From positions 248,001-312,000 of the forward strand of contig JBOEGW010000011.1 in assembly GCA_050633625.1 (NCBI GenBank): 64,000 nt of DNA, read 5' to 3'. Of this stretch, positions 25,911 through 34,040 are shown in pieces; position 1 is the stretch's first letter; every line of letters starts with the position of its first letter. Made by a program: the position numbers and the translations under genes. This DNA comes from JBOEGW01 sp050633625 (GTDB lineage Bacteria > Pseudomonadota > Alphaproteobacteria > Rhodobacterales > Rhodobacteraceae). The notes under the pieces are model-generated. The model was not told the origin of the DNA. It ran no database searches and worked only from the letters and a program-made list of their open reading frames with translations.

Positions 25911-25937
25911 AAACGCCCGGCTTTGGCTGGGCGTTTT
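25911..25937. terminator. Bidirectional terminator between the Kbp-like and extensin-like genes
   Basis: AAACGCCC (25911-25918) pairs with GGGCGTTT (25929-25936), followed by T on the plus strand and preceded by A on the minus side. It sits between two convergent gene ends, and its right arm reaches the extensin-like stop. It shares the core AAACGCCCGG with the terminator after trxA. Confidence 0.8.
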
Positions 25938-26677
25938 CATTTGCATCCCCCCCAGCCGCGATTTTGCAAATGGAAATGATCCGCGTGAAGCGCGTTGTAT
26001 CTCGGCCCAAGGACGAGACCAAACCAATCACAAGCCCCCTCATTGATCGCGCGCAAGAACGTCGCGTCCTGTGTGGTTCCCCCCCAATTCTTGAGCAATG
26101 TCAGCGATCTGCCGTCGCGCAGCTTGACGCCTACAATATCAATTGAGGCGGCTGTTGCATGGGTGGAATAGCGCGCGCTGGTCCCGGCGGAGGTGCGCAT
26201 TTTGCGGCAGTTGTAGCTGCCCACTTGATAGATGCGCGAAACACCTTGGCCGAACACCTCTTGCGCCGCGGGCTGAACCACATAGGTTTCCCACATCGCG
26301 AGACGCAGCGCGGTTTCGCAGCTTGTTTCGAGCGGATCAATGTAAGTGTCATCTATCCCCGACAACTCCCCACGCATCGTGAAGCTACAATTGCTGTCTT
26401 GAGGGAGTAGGTCTTCGAGCTTTGTGAAGCTGACATTTCCGCTGTCCAGCGCCGCACGACACAAGGCTTCATTCGCCACTGTTCTGCGCAATTTGAACGA
26501 CGTCGCGGGTGTAACAGGCGCGCCCACAATAAGGGGGCGCGTGGGATTAAGGTGATGGGGAAGGGGGGATTGGGGCGCATAGAGCAGCCAAGCAGCGACC
26601 AGCCCAAGCACAAAAAGCGAAAGCGCGAGGGCCAGCATGCTTCTCATCAGCCATGCCAACACCCCGCGCCCCTTCAT
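25937..26677 (-). CDS. Extensin-like C-terminal domain protein
   Basis: 246 residues with one N-terminal membrane helix (MLALALSLFVLGLVAAWLLY), so it is anchored facing the periplasm. The domain carries YNCRKMRTSAGTSARYSTHATAASIDIVGV and the C-terminal ALHADHFHLQNRGWGGC; the spaced His/Asp residues resemble the zinc-binding pattern of D-Ala-D-Ala carboxypeptidase/VanY-like folds. Activity on peptidoglycan is inferred, not known. It starts three bases after the ahcY stop and probably shares its transcript. Confidence 0.82.
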   Translation of the reverse strand: MKGRGVLAWLMRSMLALALSLFVLGLVAAWLLYAPQSPLPHHLNPTRPLIVGAPVTPATSFKLRRTVANEALCRAALDSGNVSFTKLEDLLPQDSNCSFTMRGELSGIDDTYIDPLETSCETALRLAMWETYVVQPAAQEVFGQGVSRIYQVGSYNCRKMRTSAGTSARYSTHATAASIDIVGVKLRDGRSLTLLKNWGGTTQDATFLRAINEGACDWFGLVLGPRYNALHADHFHLQNRGWGGCK

Positions 26678-26680
26678 GGT

Positions 26681-28072
26681 TTAGTACCGATAATGCTCGG
26701 GCTTGAACGGGCCTTCCGGCGTTACACCGATGTAACTTGCTTGCTCCGGCGAGAGCGTAGAGAGCTTCACACCAATCCGATCAAGGTGCAGCCGCGCAAC
26801 TTTTTCATCCAGATGTTTGGGCAGAATATAGACTTCGTTTTTGTATTCCTCGCCGCGAAGCCAGATTTCCATTTGCGCCAACACTTGGTTTGTGAAGGAC
26901 GCAGACATCACGAAGGATGGGTGCCCGGTTGCGTTCCCAAGGTTCAACAAACGACCCTCGGACAGCAAAATGATCCGGTTGCCAGACGGCATTTCGATCA
27001 TGTCCACTTGCTCTTTGATGTTTGTCCATTTGTGGTTCTTCAGGCTCGCAACTTGGATTTCATTGTCGAAATGGCCAATGTTGCCCACGATCGCCATGTC
27101 TTTCATCGCGCGCATATGCTCAATGCGGATGATGTCTTTGTTGCCTGTGGTGGTGATGAACACATCAGCGGTTTCCACAGCGTCTTCCAGCGTGACAACC
27201 TCAAATCCGTCCATCGCCGCTTGAAGTGCACAAATCGGGTCAATCTCGGTGACTTTCACGCGCGCACCTGCACCCGCCAGTGACGCGGCCGAGCCTTTGC
27301 CAACATCGCCATAGCCACACACTACCGCAACTTTCCCGGCCATCATCGTGTCTGTCGCGCGGCGAATACCGTCGACCAGCGACTCTTTACACCCATATTT
27401 GTTGTCAAATTTCGATTTGGTCACCGAGTCGTTCACGTTAATCGCGGGGAAAGGCAATTGGCCATTTTTCTGGAGTTCATAAAGGCGATGAACACCCGTC
27501 GTAGTTTCCTCAGATACACCCTTGATCGCTTCGCGCGTTTTGGTGAACCAGCCGGGCGTTTCAGCCATGCGCTTTTTGATCTGCGCAAAAACGGCTTCTT
27601 CCTCTTCCGATGTCGGCGTTTCGATAAGATCGGTTTCGCCCGCCTCGACGCGCGCGCCGAGCAACACGTAAAGCGTTGCATCGCCGCCATCATCCAAAAT
27701 CATGTTCGCGCCTTCTGGGAACATGAACGAGCGATCAAGGTAGTCCCAATGTTCGGTCAAGGTTTGACCTTTGACAGCAAACACAGGCGTGCCACCTGCC
27801 GCAATCGCTGCCGCGGCGTGGTCTTGTGTTGAGAAAATGTTGCACGACGCCCAACGCACATCCGCGCCCAGCTCCACAAGGGTTTCGATCAACACAGCCG
27901 TTTGGATGGTCATGTGCAATGAGCCAACGATACGCGCGCCTTTGAGGGGTTTTTCCGCGCCATACTCTTCGCGCAGCGCCATAAGGCCCGGCATTTCTGT
28001 TTCTGCGATGTCCAGCTCTTTGCGCCCGAATTCGGCAAGAGCGATGTCCTTCACGATGTAGTCTTGAGTCAC
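26681..28072 (-). CDS. ahcY: Adenosylhomocysteinase
   Basis: 463 residues, the usual size in Rhodobacteraceae. Motifs include DYIVKDIALAEFGRKELDIAETEMPGLMALR, the NAD loop VVCGYGDVGKGSAASL, SCNIFSTQDHAAAAI, and the C-terminal HLDEKVARLHLDRIGVKL...KPEHYRY. It hydrolyses S-adenosylhomocysteine to adenosine and homocysteine, clearing the product of methyltransferases. I choose the GTG (MTQDYIVKDI) with GGAGG seven bases before it; the ATG at 28096 is possible, and the frame to 28285 is not credible. It is divergent from the HD gene. Confidence 0.95.
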   Translation of the reverse strand: MTQDYIVKDIALAEFGRKELDIAETEMPGLMALREEYGAEKPLKGARIVGSLHMTIQTAVLIETLVELGADVRWASCNIFSTQDHAAAAIAAGGTPVFAVKGQTLTEHWDYLDRSFMFPEGANMILDDGGDATLYVLLGARVEAGETDLIETPTSEEEEAVFAQIKKRMAETPGWFTKTREAIKGVSEETTTGVHRLYELQKNGQLPFPAINVNDSVTKSKFDNKYGCKESLVDGIRRATDTMMAGKVAVVCGYGDVGKGSAASLAGAGARVKVTEIDPICALQAAMDGFEVVTLEDAVETADVFITTTGNKDIIRIEHMRAMKDMAIVGNIGHFDNEIQVASLKNHKWTNIKEQVDMIEMPSGNRIILLSEGRLLNLGNATGHPSFVMSASFTNQVLAQMEIWLRGEEYKNEVYILPKHLDEKVARLHLDRIGVKLSTLSPEQASYIGVTPEGPFKPEHYRY

Positions 28073-28196
28073 CTTTTCGGCCTCCGGTTGGATCATTTGC
28101 TCGGTTGCTATCACTCTAACCCTTAACAGGCAATGAGAGCGCATTGACTTGTCCCTTTGAAAGCCGTTTTCTGCGCGAAGGTTTACGAGGTGATTT

Positions 28197-28784
28197 ATGG
28201 CGGCGCGTGCGTGGCAACGGATGCTTTCGGGACGCAGGCTCGATCTGCTGGACCCAACTCCGATGGATATTGAGATTGAAGACATTGCGCATGGGCTTGC
28301 ATTTGTCGCGCGCTGGAATGGGCAGACATTCGGTGACTTCGCCTATTCCGTTGCAGAACACTCCCTCCTCGTCGAAACGCTTTACGCGCGAATGAACCCT
28401 AAAGCACCTGCCAAATGGCGGCTTGCGGCCCTCTTACATGATGCGCCAGAATACGTGATTGGCGACATGATCTCCCCAGTGAAAGCCGCTGTTGGCCCGG
28501 GATATGAAGCCCTTGACGATCGGCTCATGGCGGCGATTCACATTCGCTTTGGCTTGCCCGCAAAAGCGCCAGTGGCGATAAAGCGGGCAATTAAAAAGGC
28601 CGACCGCATTTCTGCTTGGCTAGAAGCGACCCGCGTTGCTGGGTTTTCGGAGGCGGAAAGCGACAAGATTTTTGGCAGGCCGGATGCGGCGGTCATTGAA
28701 GGGCTGGACATTACCCTGCGTCCGCCCATTGACGTGCGCGCGGACTTCGTCGCCCGGCACAACGCATTGCTTGAACAGGTATGA
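28197..28784 (+). CDS. HD-domain phosphohydrolase (YfbR-like)
   Basis: 195 residues. The metal-binding HD pattern is visible: SVAEHSLLVETL, then LHDAPEYVIGDMISPVK, and later IKKADRISAWLEATR. It is close in layout to 5'-deoxynucleotidase YfbR-type HD proteins acting on nucleoside monophosphates, but the substrate is not certain. It ends in ATGA overlap with the next gene, so the two are co-translated. Confidence 0.85.
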   Translation: MAARAWQRMLSGRRLDLLDPTPMDIEIEDIAHGLAFVARWNGQTFGDFAYSVAEHSLLVETLYARMNPKAPAKWRLAALLHDAPEYVIGDMISPVKAAVGPGYEALDDRLMAAIHIRFGLPAKAPVAIKRAIKKADRISAWLEATRVAGFSEAESDKIFGRPDAAVIEGLDITLRPPIDVRADFVARHNALLEQV

Positions 28785-29725
28785 GCAAAAGCACCCTCGT
28801 TCGTAGTACAATCCTTTTGGTCTATGCCCTCATCGCCTACGCGCTGATCTTTTGGCAAGGCCAAGAAAACACGGATTCACTTCAACTTTACATAGTATCT
28901 GCTCTGGCGCTTTATTTTGCGTTTGGAGTGGGAGTCGCTGGCCAGATCATTTTTGATTGGCGTGTCCAAAAGAGCTTTCGCGCCGTTTTTTGGAATTCAT
29001 CTGCTGTGGTGCTCTTGGCATCCGCCGTCCTCGTACTGATCAACGTGGAAACGATTATTTGTTTGATCATGGCGCTCCCAATTGGCCTTGGCCCCCTCGC
29101 TCTGGGCATCCTGGCCACGCGCGATCTGATCCGCACATTTGACAAGGTAAGAAGCGCAGCGTTCGTACTGCTTCTTGTGCCTTTCGCCACAGCGCAAATT
29201 GATATTTCAAGGTTTTTACCAGAACGACAATTTTCTGTCGTCAGCGAAATCACAATCAATTCTTCCGCCATGCAGCTTTGGTCGCTTGCTCAGAACATTG
29301 GCACAATCGACGAAAAAGAACTGCCTTTGACCCTGACCCATACCCTGATGCGCGCGCCGCGTCCCGTCTCTGCAGAAACACTGCAAGGCGTTCGATACGC
29401 GCGCTGGACGAAGGGTGTGTATTTTGAAGAAATCATGACCGAAGCCCTGCCCGGAAAAACCCTCGCGTGGACCTTTCGGTTTCCCGATCTGGAAGCGATG
29501 CAGGCGCTTGATTACCGTGTGTCGCCAGTTGGCCCTGAGGTCACAATGCGGAGCGGAAGGTATGATTTTCAACCTTTGAAAGACGGAAGCACGAAAGTCA
29601 TTCTAACAACGACTTACGACCTCAAAACGCCACTGAATGCCTATTTTTCAGCATGGGGAACCCTGTTTATCAATGATTTCCATATGGCCGTACTTCACGT
29701 TCTAAAGACCCGCGCCGAAGGGTAA
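28781..29725 (+). CDS. Membrane protein with C-terminal SRPBCC-like domain
   Basis: 314 residues. The first 145 hold about four or five hydrophobic helices (for example STILLVYALIAYALIFWQG, IICLIMALPIGLGPLALGILA and SAAFVLLLVPFATAQI). From about 155 a soluble domain begins (FSVVSEITINSSAMQLWSLAQNIG...GVYFEEIMTEALPGKTLAWTFRFP...STKVILTTTYDLKTPLNAYFSAWG) that looks like a START/SRPBCC lipid- or ligand-binding fold. The function is unknown. It overlaps the HD gene by four bases. Confidence 0.75.
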   Translation: MSKSTLVRSTILLVYALIAYALIFWQGQENTDSLQLYIVSALALYFAFGVGVAGQIIFDWRVQKSFRAVFWNSSAVVLLASAVLVLINVETIICLIMALPIGLGPLALGILATRDLIRTFDKVRSAAFVLLLVPFATAQIDISRFLPERQFSVVSEITINSSAMQLWSLAQNIGTIDEKELPLTLTHTLMRAPRPVSAETLQGVRYARWTKGVYFEEIMTEALPGKTLAWTFRFPDLEAMQALDYRVSPVGPEVTMRSGRYDFQPLKDGSTKVILTTTYDLKTPLNAYFSAWGTLFINDFHMAVLHVLKTRAEG

Positions 29726-29739
29726 CGCGGGCCTCATTT
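29709..29739 (+). terminator. Terminator at the end of the SRPBCC membrane protein gene
   Basis: CCCGCG (29709-29714) pairs with CGCGGG (29726-29731) around the stop codon, followed by CCTCATTTTC. The T-rich tail is short. Confidence 0.5.
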
Positions 29740-29741
29740 TC

Positions 29742-29906
29742 TCAAATCCAAAACCGAGTGCGCGTGGCGCGATGCTGTTCAAGCTCGATCCTGCGGTCTT
29801 CGGCGCGACCCGCGTTGCGAAGTGTCCGCTCTTTCTCAAAGCGCGTTTCCTGCGGGGTTTCCCGGCGTGTGGCGGTGCGAATGACGCTATTCATAATCCC
29901 AAACAT
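29742..29906 (-). CDS. Small basic protein, unknown function
   Basis: 54 residues (MFGIMNSVIRTATRRETPQE...RTRFWI), rich in Arg and Glu, with no membrane segment beyond a short hydrophobic start. I do not recognise a family. Support comes from an AGGAG ribosome site seven bases before the ATG, a position divergent from a LysR gene, and a gap that holds nothing else. The frame runs on to 30005 but lacks a ribosome site there. It could be a regulated target of the neighbouring LysR protein. Confidence 0.5.
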   Translation of the reverse strand: MFGIMNSVIRTATRRETPQETRFEKERTLRNAGRAEDRRIELEQHRATRTRFWI

Positions 29907-30007
29907 TTCGTTTCTCCTGATGCGTTGATGAAACAAACTTGCGGGAATTTCGGTGCCAGGGCGACTCTTTATAGTTTCAGGTTTGTAAGTTGTGCTAACA
30001 TTCAATA

Positions 30008-30892
30008 ATGGACTGGTCTCGCCTCCCTTCGCTCGCGTCCCTGCGCGCCTTTGAAACGCTCGCCCGGCATGGGTCGCTTTCCGCTGCTGCGCGGGAACTC
30101 AACGTCACCCATGCCGCAATCTCACAACACCTGCGCAAACTAGAGGATCATTTCTCCGAACCGCTCGCGCAGCGCGTCGGCCACAGCATGGTCCTGACAC
30201 AAACCGGCACCGAACTGGCTCACTCTCTTTCCGAAGGGTTTGGGCAGATCGGTGATGTGATCACCTCCCTCATGGATGCCACCGCCCAGCGCCCGGTGCG
30301 CGTCACCCTCACGCCGACCTTCGCGGAAACCTGGCTCATGCCCCGTGTTGGCGCGTTCTGGACGGCCCATCCTGACATTGAGCTGAACCTCAACCCCTCC
30401 CCCGGATTGGTCGATTTACGCCGGGAAAACTATGACATGGGCATTCGGTTTGGCCGTGGTTCATGGCCCGGTGTAGAAAGCGAGCCTTTGATCATGAGCG
30501 GCTATGTTGTTGTCGCTGCCCCCGACTTTACAACTGCAACGTCCCTGTCGGAGCTTGGCGATCTCACGAAACTGCCTTGGTTTCACTCCCCCGGATCCAA
30601 AGAACATCGGATCTGGGGTGAAACGCTGGGGCTTGATTTTGACGCGCTGGGAATGCGCGCGATGCCAACACATAACATGGTCATTTCAGCTGTGCGCGCG
30701 GGGCTTGGTCTGGCGATCGAAGCACGTACCCTGGTCGATGCGGACATCGCATCAAAACAGCTTGTGGTCTTGCACGAGGGCGACTCGGAGGGGTTGGGAT
30801 ACCACATCATCCAACGTCCCGGCGCGGTTCTAAGTCCCGGCGCGCGCACCTTTCGAACGTGGCTCAAACGCGCGGCTCAAGCGCAAGATTGA
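30008..30892 (+). CDS. LysR-family transcriptional regulator (GcvA-like)
   Basis: 294 residues. The N-terminal winged helix-turn-helix reads LRAFETLARHGSLSAAARELNVTHAAISQHLRKLEDHF, and the effector domain includes RLRREN-like VDLRRENYDMGIRFGRGSWPGVESEPL, the pattern of the GcvA/AmpR branch. The ligand and target are not evident. A small divergent gene 101 bp away is the natural candidate target. Its last 16 bases overlap the convergent lipoprotein gene. Confidence 0.9.
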   Translation: MDWSRLPSLASLRAFETLARHGSLSAAARELNVTHAAISQHLRKLEDHFSEPLAQRVGHSMVLTQTGTELAHSLSEGFGQIGDVITSLMDATAQRPVRVTLTPTFAETWLMPRVGAFWTAHPDIELNLNPSPGLVDLRRENYDMGIRFGRGSWPGVESEPLIMSGYVVVAAPDFTTATSLSELGDLTKLPWFHSPGSKEHRIWGETLGLDFDALGMRAMPTHNMVISAVRAGLGLAIEARTLVDADIASKQLVVLHEGDSEGLGYHIIQRPGAVLSPGARTFRTWLKRAAQAQD

Positions 30893-31218
30893 CCAGCGCG
30901 CGCGGTGGCGGATTTCCAACCCACAAATCGCTCAGATGTGAAACTAAGCGTCAGCCCGTCCCACTCTATCTGTTGAACCACACCCACAGGGCACCCGGTC
31001 AAGGCAAGTGTCTTTCCCTCGCCCATTTCGCGTGTCATCACTGGAATCACACCCTTTGGAGAACGCCCAAAATCAACCCGCATAGCGCTGTTTTCGATCC
31101 CTAGCCCCTGAGCATCTGGGGTGAATGTCACGCCTTGGCGCGGCGCGGGTTTTTCCATCGCTCCCGTGGCGCCACACCCCGCCAGAACAAGACCCAAACC
31201 CAGCGCCAGACGGCTCAT
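30877..31218 (-). CDS. Small lipoprotein, unknown function
   Basis: 113 residues starting MSRLALGLGLVLAGCGATG, with a clear lipobox LAGC, so it is lipid-anchored. The remainder (RQGVTFTPDAQGLGIENSAMRVDFGRSPKGVIPVMTREMGEGKTL...) has a beta-rich look and two further cysteines; I do not recognise a family. Its ATG overlaps the regA stop (ATGA), so it is co-expressed with senC-regA. The frame to 31305 reads through regA and is not used. Confidence 0.7.
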   Translation of the reverse strand: MSRLALGLGLVLAGCGATGAMEKPAPRQGVTFTPDAQGLGIENSAMRVDFGRSPKGVIPVMTREMGEGKTLALTGCPVGVVQQIEWDGLTLSFTSERFVGWKSATARAGQSCA

Positions 31219-31769
31219 TTCGGGCTTCGCTTCGCGAGGATGCGCTGCAAGGTGCGCCGATGCATATTCAGACGTCGCGCCGTTTCCGACACGTTTCGAT
31301 CGCACAGCTCATACACCCGCTGAATGTGCTCCCATCGCACGCGGTCTGCGCTCATGGGGTTTTCGGGAGGCGGAGGCATCTCATCGCTCCGCGCCAAGAG
31401 CGCGTTCACAATGTCATCCGCATCGGCGGGCTTTGAGAGGTAATCCGTTGCGCCCACTTTGACCGCGGCGACAGCTGTTGCGATGGCGCCGTAACCCGTC
31501 AGAACAATAATGCGCGCATCTGGGCGGCGTTCGCGCAGCACCTCGACCACATCAAGCCCATTGCCGTCCTCAAGGCGCAAATCGACAACCGCAAAGGCAG
31601 GTGGGCGGGCGGTGGCAATCGCCTTACCTGCGGCAACCGATCCCGCCATTTCCGGCGCGAACCCGCGTTTTTCCATGGCCCTCGCAAGACGCTTCAAGAA
31701 CGGCTCGTCATCATCCACGAGCAACAATGACTTGTCCTCGCCAATGTCTTCCAGCTCCATATCAGACAT
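31215..31769 (-). CDS. regA: Redox response regulator RegA/PrrA/ActR
   Basis: 184 residues. The receiver domain has acidic D19-D21, phospho-acceptor D63 (AVVDLRLEDG) and K in LSKPADADD. A Pro-rich linker (MPPPPENP) leads to a Fis-type helix-turn-helix NVSETARRLNMHRRTLQRIL. D63 is the position known for RegA. It controls photosynthesis, respiration, nitrogen and carbon genes in response to redox state, through the kinase encoded by regB nearby. It lies 86 bp behind senC on the same strand. Confidence 0.96.
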   Translation of the reverse strand: MSDMELEDIGEDKSLLLVDDDEPFLKRLARAMEKRGFAPEMAGSVAAGKAIATARPPAFAVVDLRLEDGNGLDVVEVLRERRPDARIIVLTGYGAIATAVAAVKVGATDYLSKPADADDIVNALLARSDEMPPPPENPMSADRVRWEHIQRVYELCDRNVSETARRLNMHRRTLQRILAKRSPK

Positions 31770-31855
31770 GGATTTCCCTTCCGCCTGTTCGCATTCAACA
31801 AACCTTATGCCTGAGAACCAACGCGGTCAATTTGATCAAAGTCAATCGCCCTGCG

Positions 31856-32476
31856 CTACATCGCCGCCTTGATGAAACAAGACGCACGGCGGGCCATGTT
31901 TTCTGGGCTGTCATCACGCTTGAAAAACTCGACAAATCCGCGATCGGGCAACACGAGATAGGTGAAGGTTGAGTGATCCACGAGATAATATTCCGGATCC
32001 CCGTCTTCTTCTTTTTTGAAATAGGTCTTGTAAGCTAGGCTTGCCGCCTTCACCTGCTCCAAAGTGCCGGTCAGCCCCACCATATCGTCATGCAGGTAAG
32101 AGGTGAAATCCTTGAGTTGTTCTGGTGTGTCGCGTTCGGGATCAATCGAGATAAACGCCATTTGCGCGTCAAGTCCCTCGGCTTGCAGAATGTCCAATGC
32201 CTCAGCGTTGCGGGCGTTATCAAGCGGGCAAACGTCTGGGCAAAACGTATAGCCAAAATACAAGAGTGTCGGCTTGGTGATCACATCTTGCTCTGTCACA
32301 GTCGCGCCATCCTCATCGACCAAAGTGAACGGTCCCCCGATGGATGCTGCGCCCGTTCCGACCGAGCTTTCGTGGCAATCCGCGAACTCGTCGTCGCCAC
32401 TTCGCCCCAAAAACCAAGTCACAATCACCAAAGCAGCGACCAAAATGGCTGCGAGAATTGCGATCATCCGTTGCAT
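31856..32476 (-). CDS. senC: SCO1/SenC/PrrC copper-binding thioredoxin-fold protein
   Basis: 206 residues. The N-terminal anchor is AILAAILVAALVIVTWFLG, and the periplasmic SCO domain has C79-PDV-C83 and H168 (VDHSTF), the three copper ligands. It helps assemble the CuA or CuB site of cytochrome oxidases and is the expected middle member of the regB-senC-regA locus. It is divergent from regB across 96 bp. Confidence 0.95.
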   Translation of the reverse strand: MQRMIAILAAILVAALVIVTWFLGRSGDDEFADCHESSVGTGAASIGGPFTLVDEDGATVTEQDVITKPTLLYFGYTFCPDVCPLDNARNAEALDILQAEGLDAQMAFISIDPERDTPEQLKDFTSYLHDDMVGLTGTLEQVKAASLAYKTYFKKEEDGDPEYYLVDHSTFTYLVLPDRGFVEFFKRDDSPENMARRASCFIKAAM

Positions 32477-32572
32477 AGTACTCTCCCGAAATCAGGTCGC
32501 GCCATTGATCGCGCATCGGCCAGTAGCTAACAAGTGGATTATTCGCCGCATGGCGCACAGTACCGTGAGATC

Positions 32573-33970
32573 ATGATGCCCGAAGCCTTCGACACCCTTT
32601 TTGAGAGCACACCAAGCCGCCACTGGATCAAGTTGCGGACCTTGATCACGCTTCGCTGGGTCGCTGTGGCCGGGCAAATCATCGCAATTTTCATTGCCGA
32701 AACCTTCTTTGATCTCGCGATTGAGCTTGGGGCCTGCGCGGTTGCCATAGGGCTTTCGATCATTGCGAATATCGTCTCCATCTCCATTTACCCGCAAAAC
32801 AAACGCCTGAGTGAACGCGAAGCCGTTATGATGTTGTTGTTTGATACAGCTCAGGTGAGTGCTCTGATCTTTTTGACGGGAGGATTGAACAATCCATTTG
32901 CGATGCTGATCGCCGCCCCCGTCACGGTTGCCGCGACGGCGCTTTCGTTGCGCGCAACCCTGTTGGTTGGCGCCAGCGCCATTGCAGTGACCTCCCTCCT
33001 GACCAATACCTTTACCCCGCTCACCACCAATGCTGGGACGGTGCTATCCATGCCGGATGTCTTTGTGTTTGGACTTTGGGTCGCGATTGTAACCCTCATC
33101 ACCTTCACCGCCGCGTTCAACAGACGCGTTTCCTCAGAAACTCAATCCATGTCACAAGCCTTGCTCGCCGCACAAATGGCGCTCGCGCGCGAGCAAAAAC
33201 TCACAGATCTGGGCGGCGTGATTGCGGCTGCCGCCCATGAGCTTGGCACCCCTTTGGCGACGATCAAACTTGTAAGCTCCGAAATGGCGCGCGAATTGGA
33301 CGATGGGTCAGAAATGTTTGAGGATGCGGTCCTCATTCGTGAACAAGCTGATCGTTGCCGGGACATTTTGCATTCTATGGGTCGCGCCGGAAAAGATGAC
33401 CTTCACGTACATCAAGCCCCCTTGGAAGCGGTTATTTCAGAAGCCGCCGAGCCGCACCAAAACCGCGGAAAACACGTGACGGTGACCATGCGACCCGCCC
33501 CCGGGCTGAGCGGGGAACAACCTACTGTTTTGCGGCGCCCGGAGCTTATTCATGGACTGCGAAACCTGATCCAGAACGCTGTGGATTTCGCGGCAACTTC
33601 TGTTTGGATCGAAGCGGTTTGGGATGAGGCGCGCATACGTGTGCGTATAATTGACGATGGTAGCGGTTATCCACCGCATCTCCTTGGGAAAATCGGAGAT
33701 CCCTTTATCCGAAAGCGGCGGAGTGCGCGCGATGCGCGTCGTCCGGAATATGAAGGCATGGGGCTTGGTCTGTTCATTGCCAAAACCTTGCTCGAACGGA
33801 CGGGCGCCCTGCTTGATTTTGTGAATGGCCGAGAGACCTACACAGGCACAGCAATTGAGGGGAAAAAACTGGGCGCAATTGTCGTGGTGGAATGGCGCCG
33901 CAATGCGGAGGGACTGGAGGCCGATCATCGGCTCCCGGCTTTGGACAACAACGCCCAATTTAAAGTGTGA
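32573..33970 (+). CDS. regB: Redox sensor histidine kinase RegB/PrrB/ActS
   Basis: About 465 residues. Six membrane helices (about 30-190) carry the quinone-binding signature LTGGLNNPFAML. The H-box is AAAAHELGTPLATIKL with H222, and a redox cysteine C262 follows in ADRCRDILHSMG. Both are three residues below the R. capsulatus numbering I recall (H225, C265), so spacing is exact. The ATPase boxes are NLIQNAVDFA, DDGSGYP and GMGLGLFIAK. Starts are possible at ATG 32573 or 32576; the GTG 32534 is less likely. It phosphorylates RegA when electron carriers are reduced. Confidence 0.95.
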   Translation: MMPEAFDTLFESTPSRHWIKLRTLITLRWVAVAGQIIAIFIAETFFDLAIELGACAVAIGLSIIANIVSISIYPQNKRLSEREAVMMLLFDTAQVSALIFLTGGLNNPFAMLIAAPVTVAATALSLRATLLVGASAIAVTSLLTNTFTPLTTNAGTVLSMPDVFVFGLWVAIVTLITFTAAFNRRVSSETQSMSQALLAAQMALAREQKLTDLGGVIAAAAHELGTPLATIKLVSSEMARELDDGSEMFEDAVLIREQADRCRDILHSMGRAGKDDLHVHQAPLEAVISEAAEPHQNRGKHVTVTMRPAPGLSGEQPTVLRRPELIHGLRNLIQNAVDFAATSVWIEAVWDEARIRVRIIDDGSGYPPHLLGKIGDPFIRKRRSARDARRPEYEGMGLGLFIAKTLLERTGALLDFVNGRETYTGTAIEGKKLGAIVVVEWRRNAEGLEADHRLPALDNNAQFKV

Positions 33971-33978
33971 TGGCGGCG

Positions 33979-33995
33979 TTAAGCGTTCATTAACC
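33979..33995 (+). promoter_or_regulatory. CtrA-binding site (TTAA-N7-TTAACC)
   Basis: TTAA (33979-33982), seven bases, then TTAACC (33990-33995) is a full match to the CtrA consensus. It lies between the regB stop and the DivL-like gene, 45 bases before that start, where it can act on the DivL-like gene's own promoter. Confidence 0.7.
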
Positions 33996-34040
33996 CTAAC
34001 GGACGTAAGGTTTCCCTAACCATCCACTTGGAACGTCATC

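Noticed and set aside
28073..28196. SAH or SAM/SAH riboswitch before ahcY
   Set aside because: The upstream sequence does not show the conserved cores or pseudoknot arms that I know for these RNAs.
29772..30008. Plus-strand frame of 78 codons before the LysR gene
   Set aside because: It is antisense to the small protein with the better ribosome site and its translation shows no recognisable feature.
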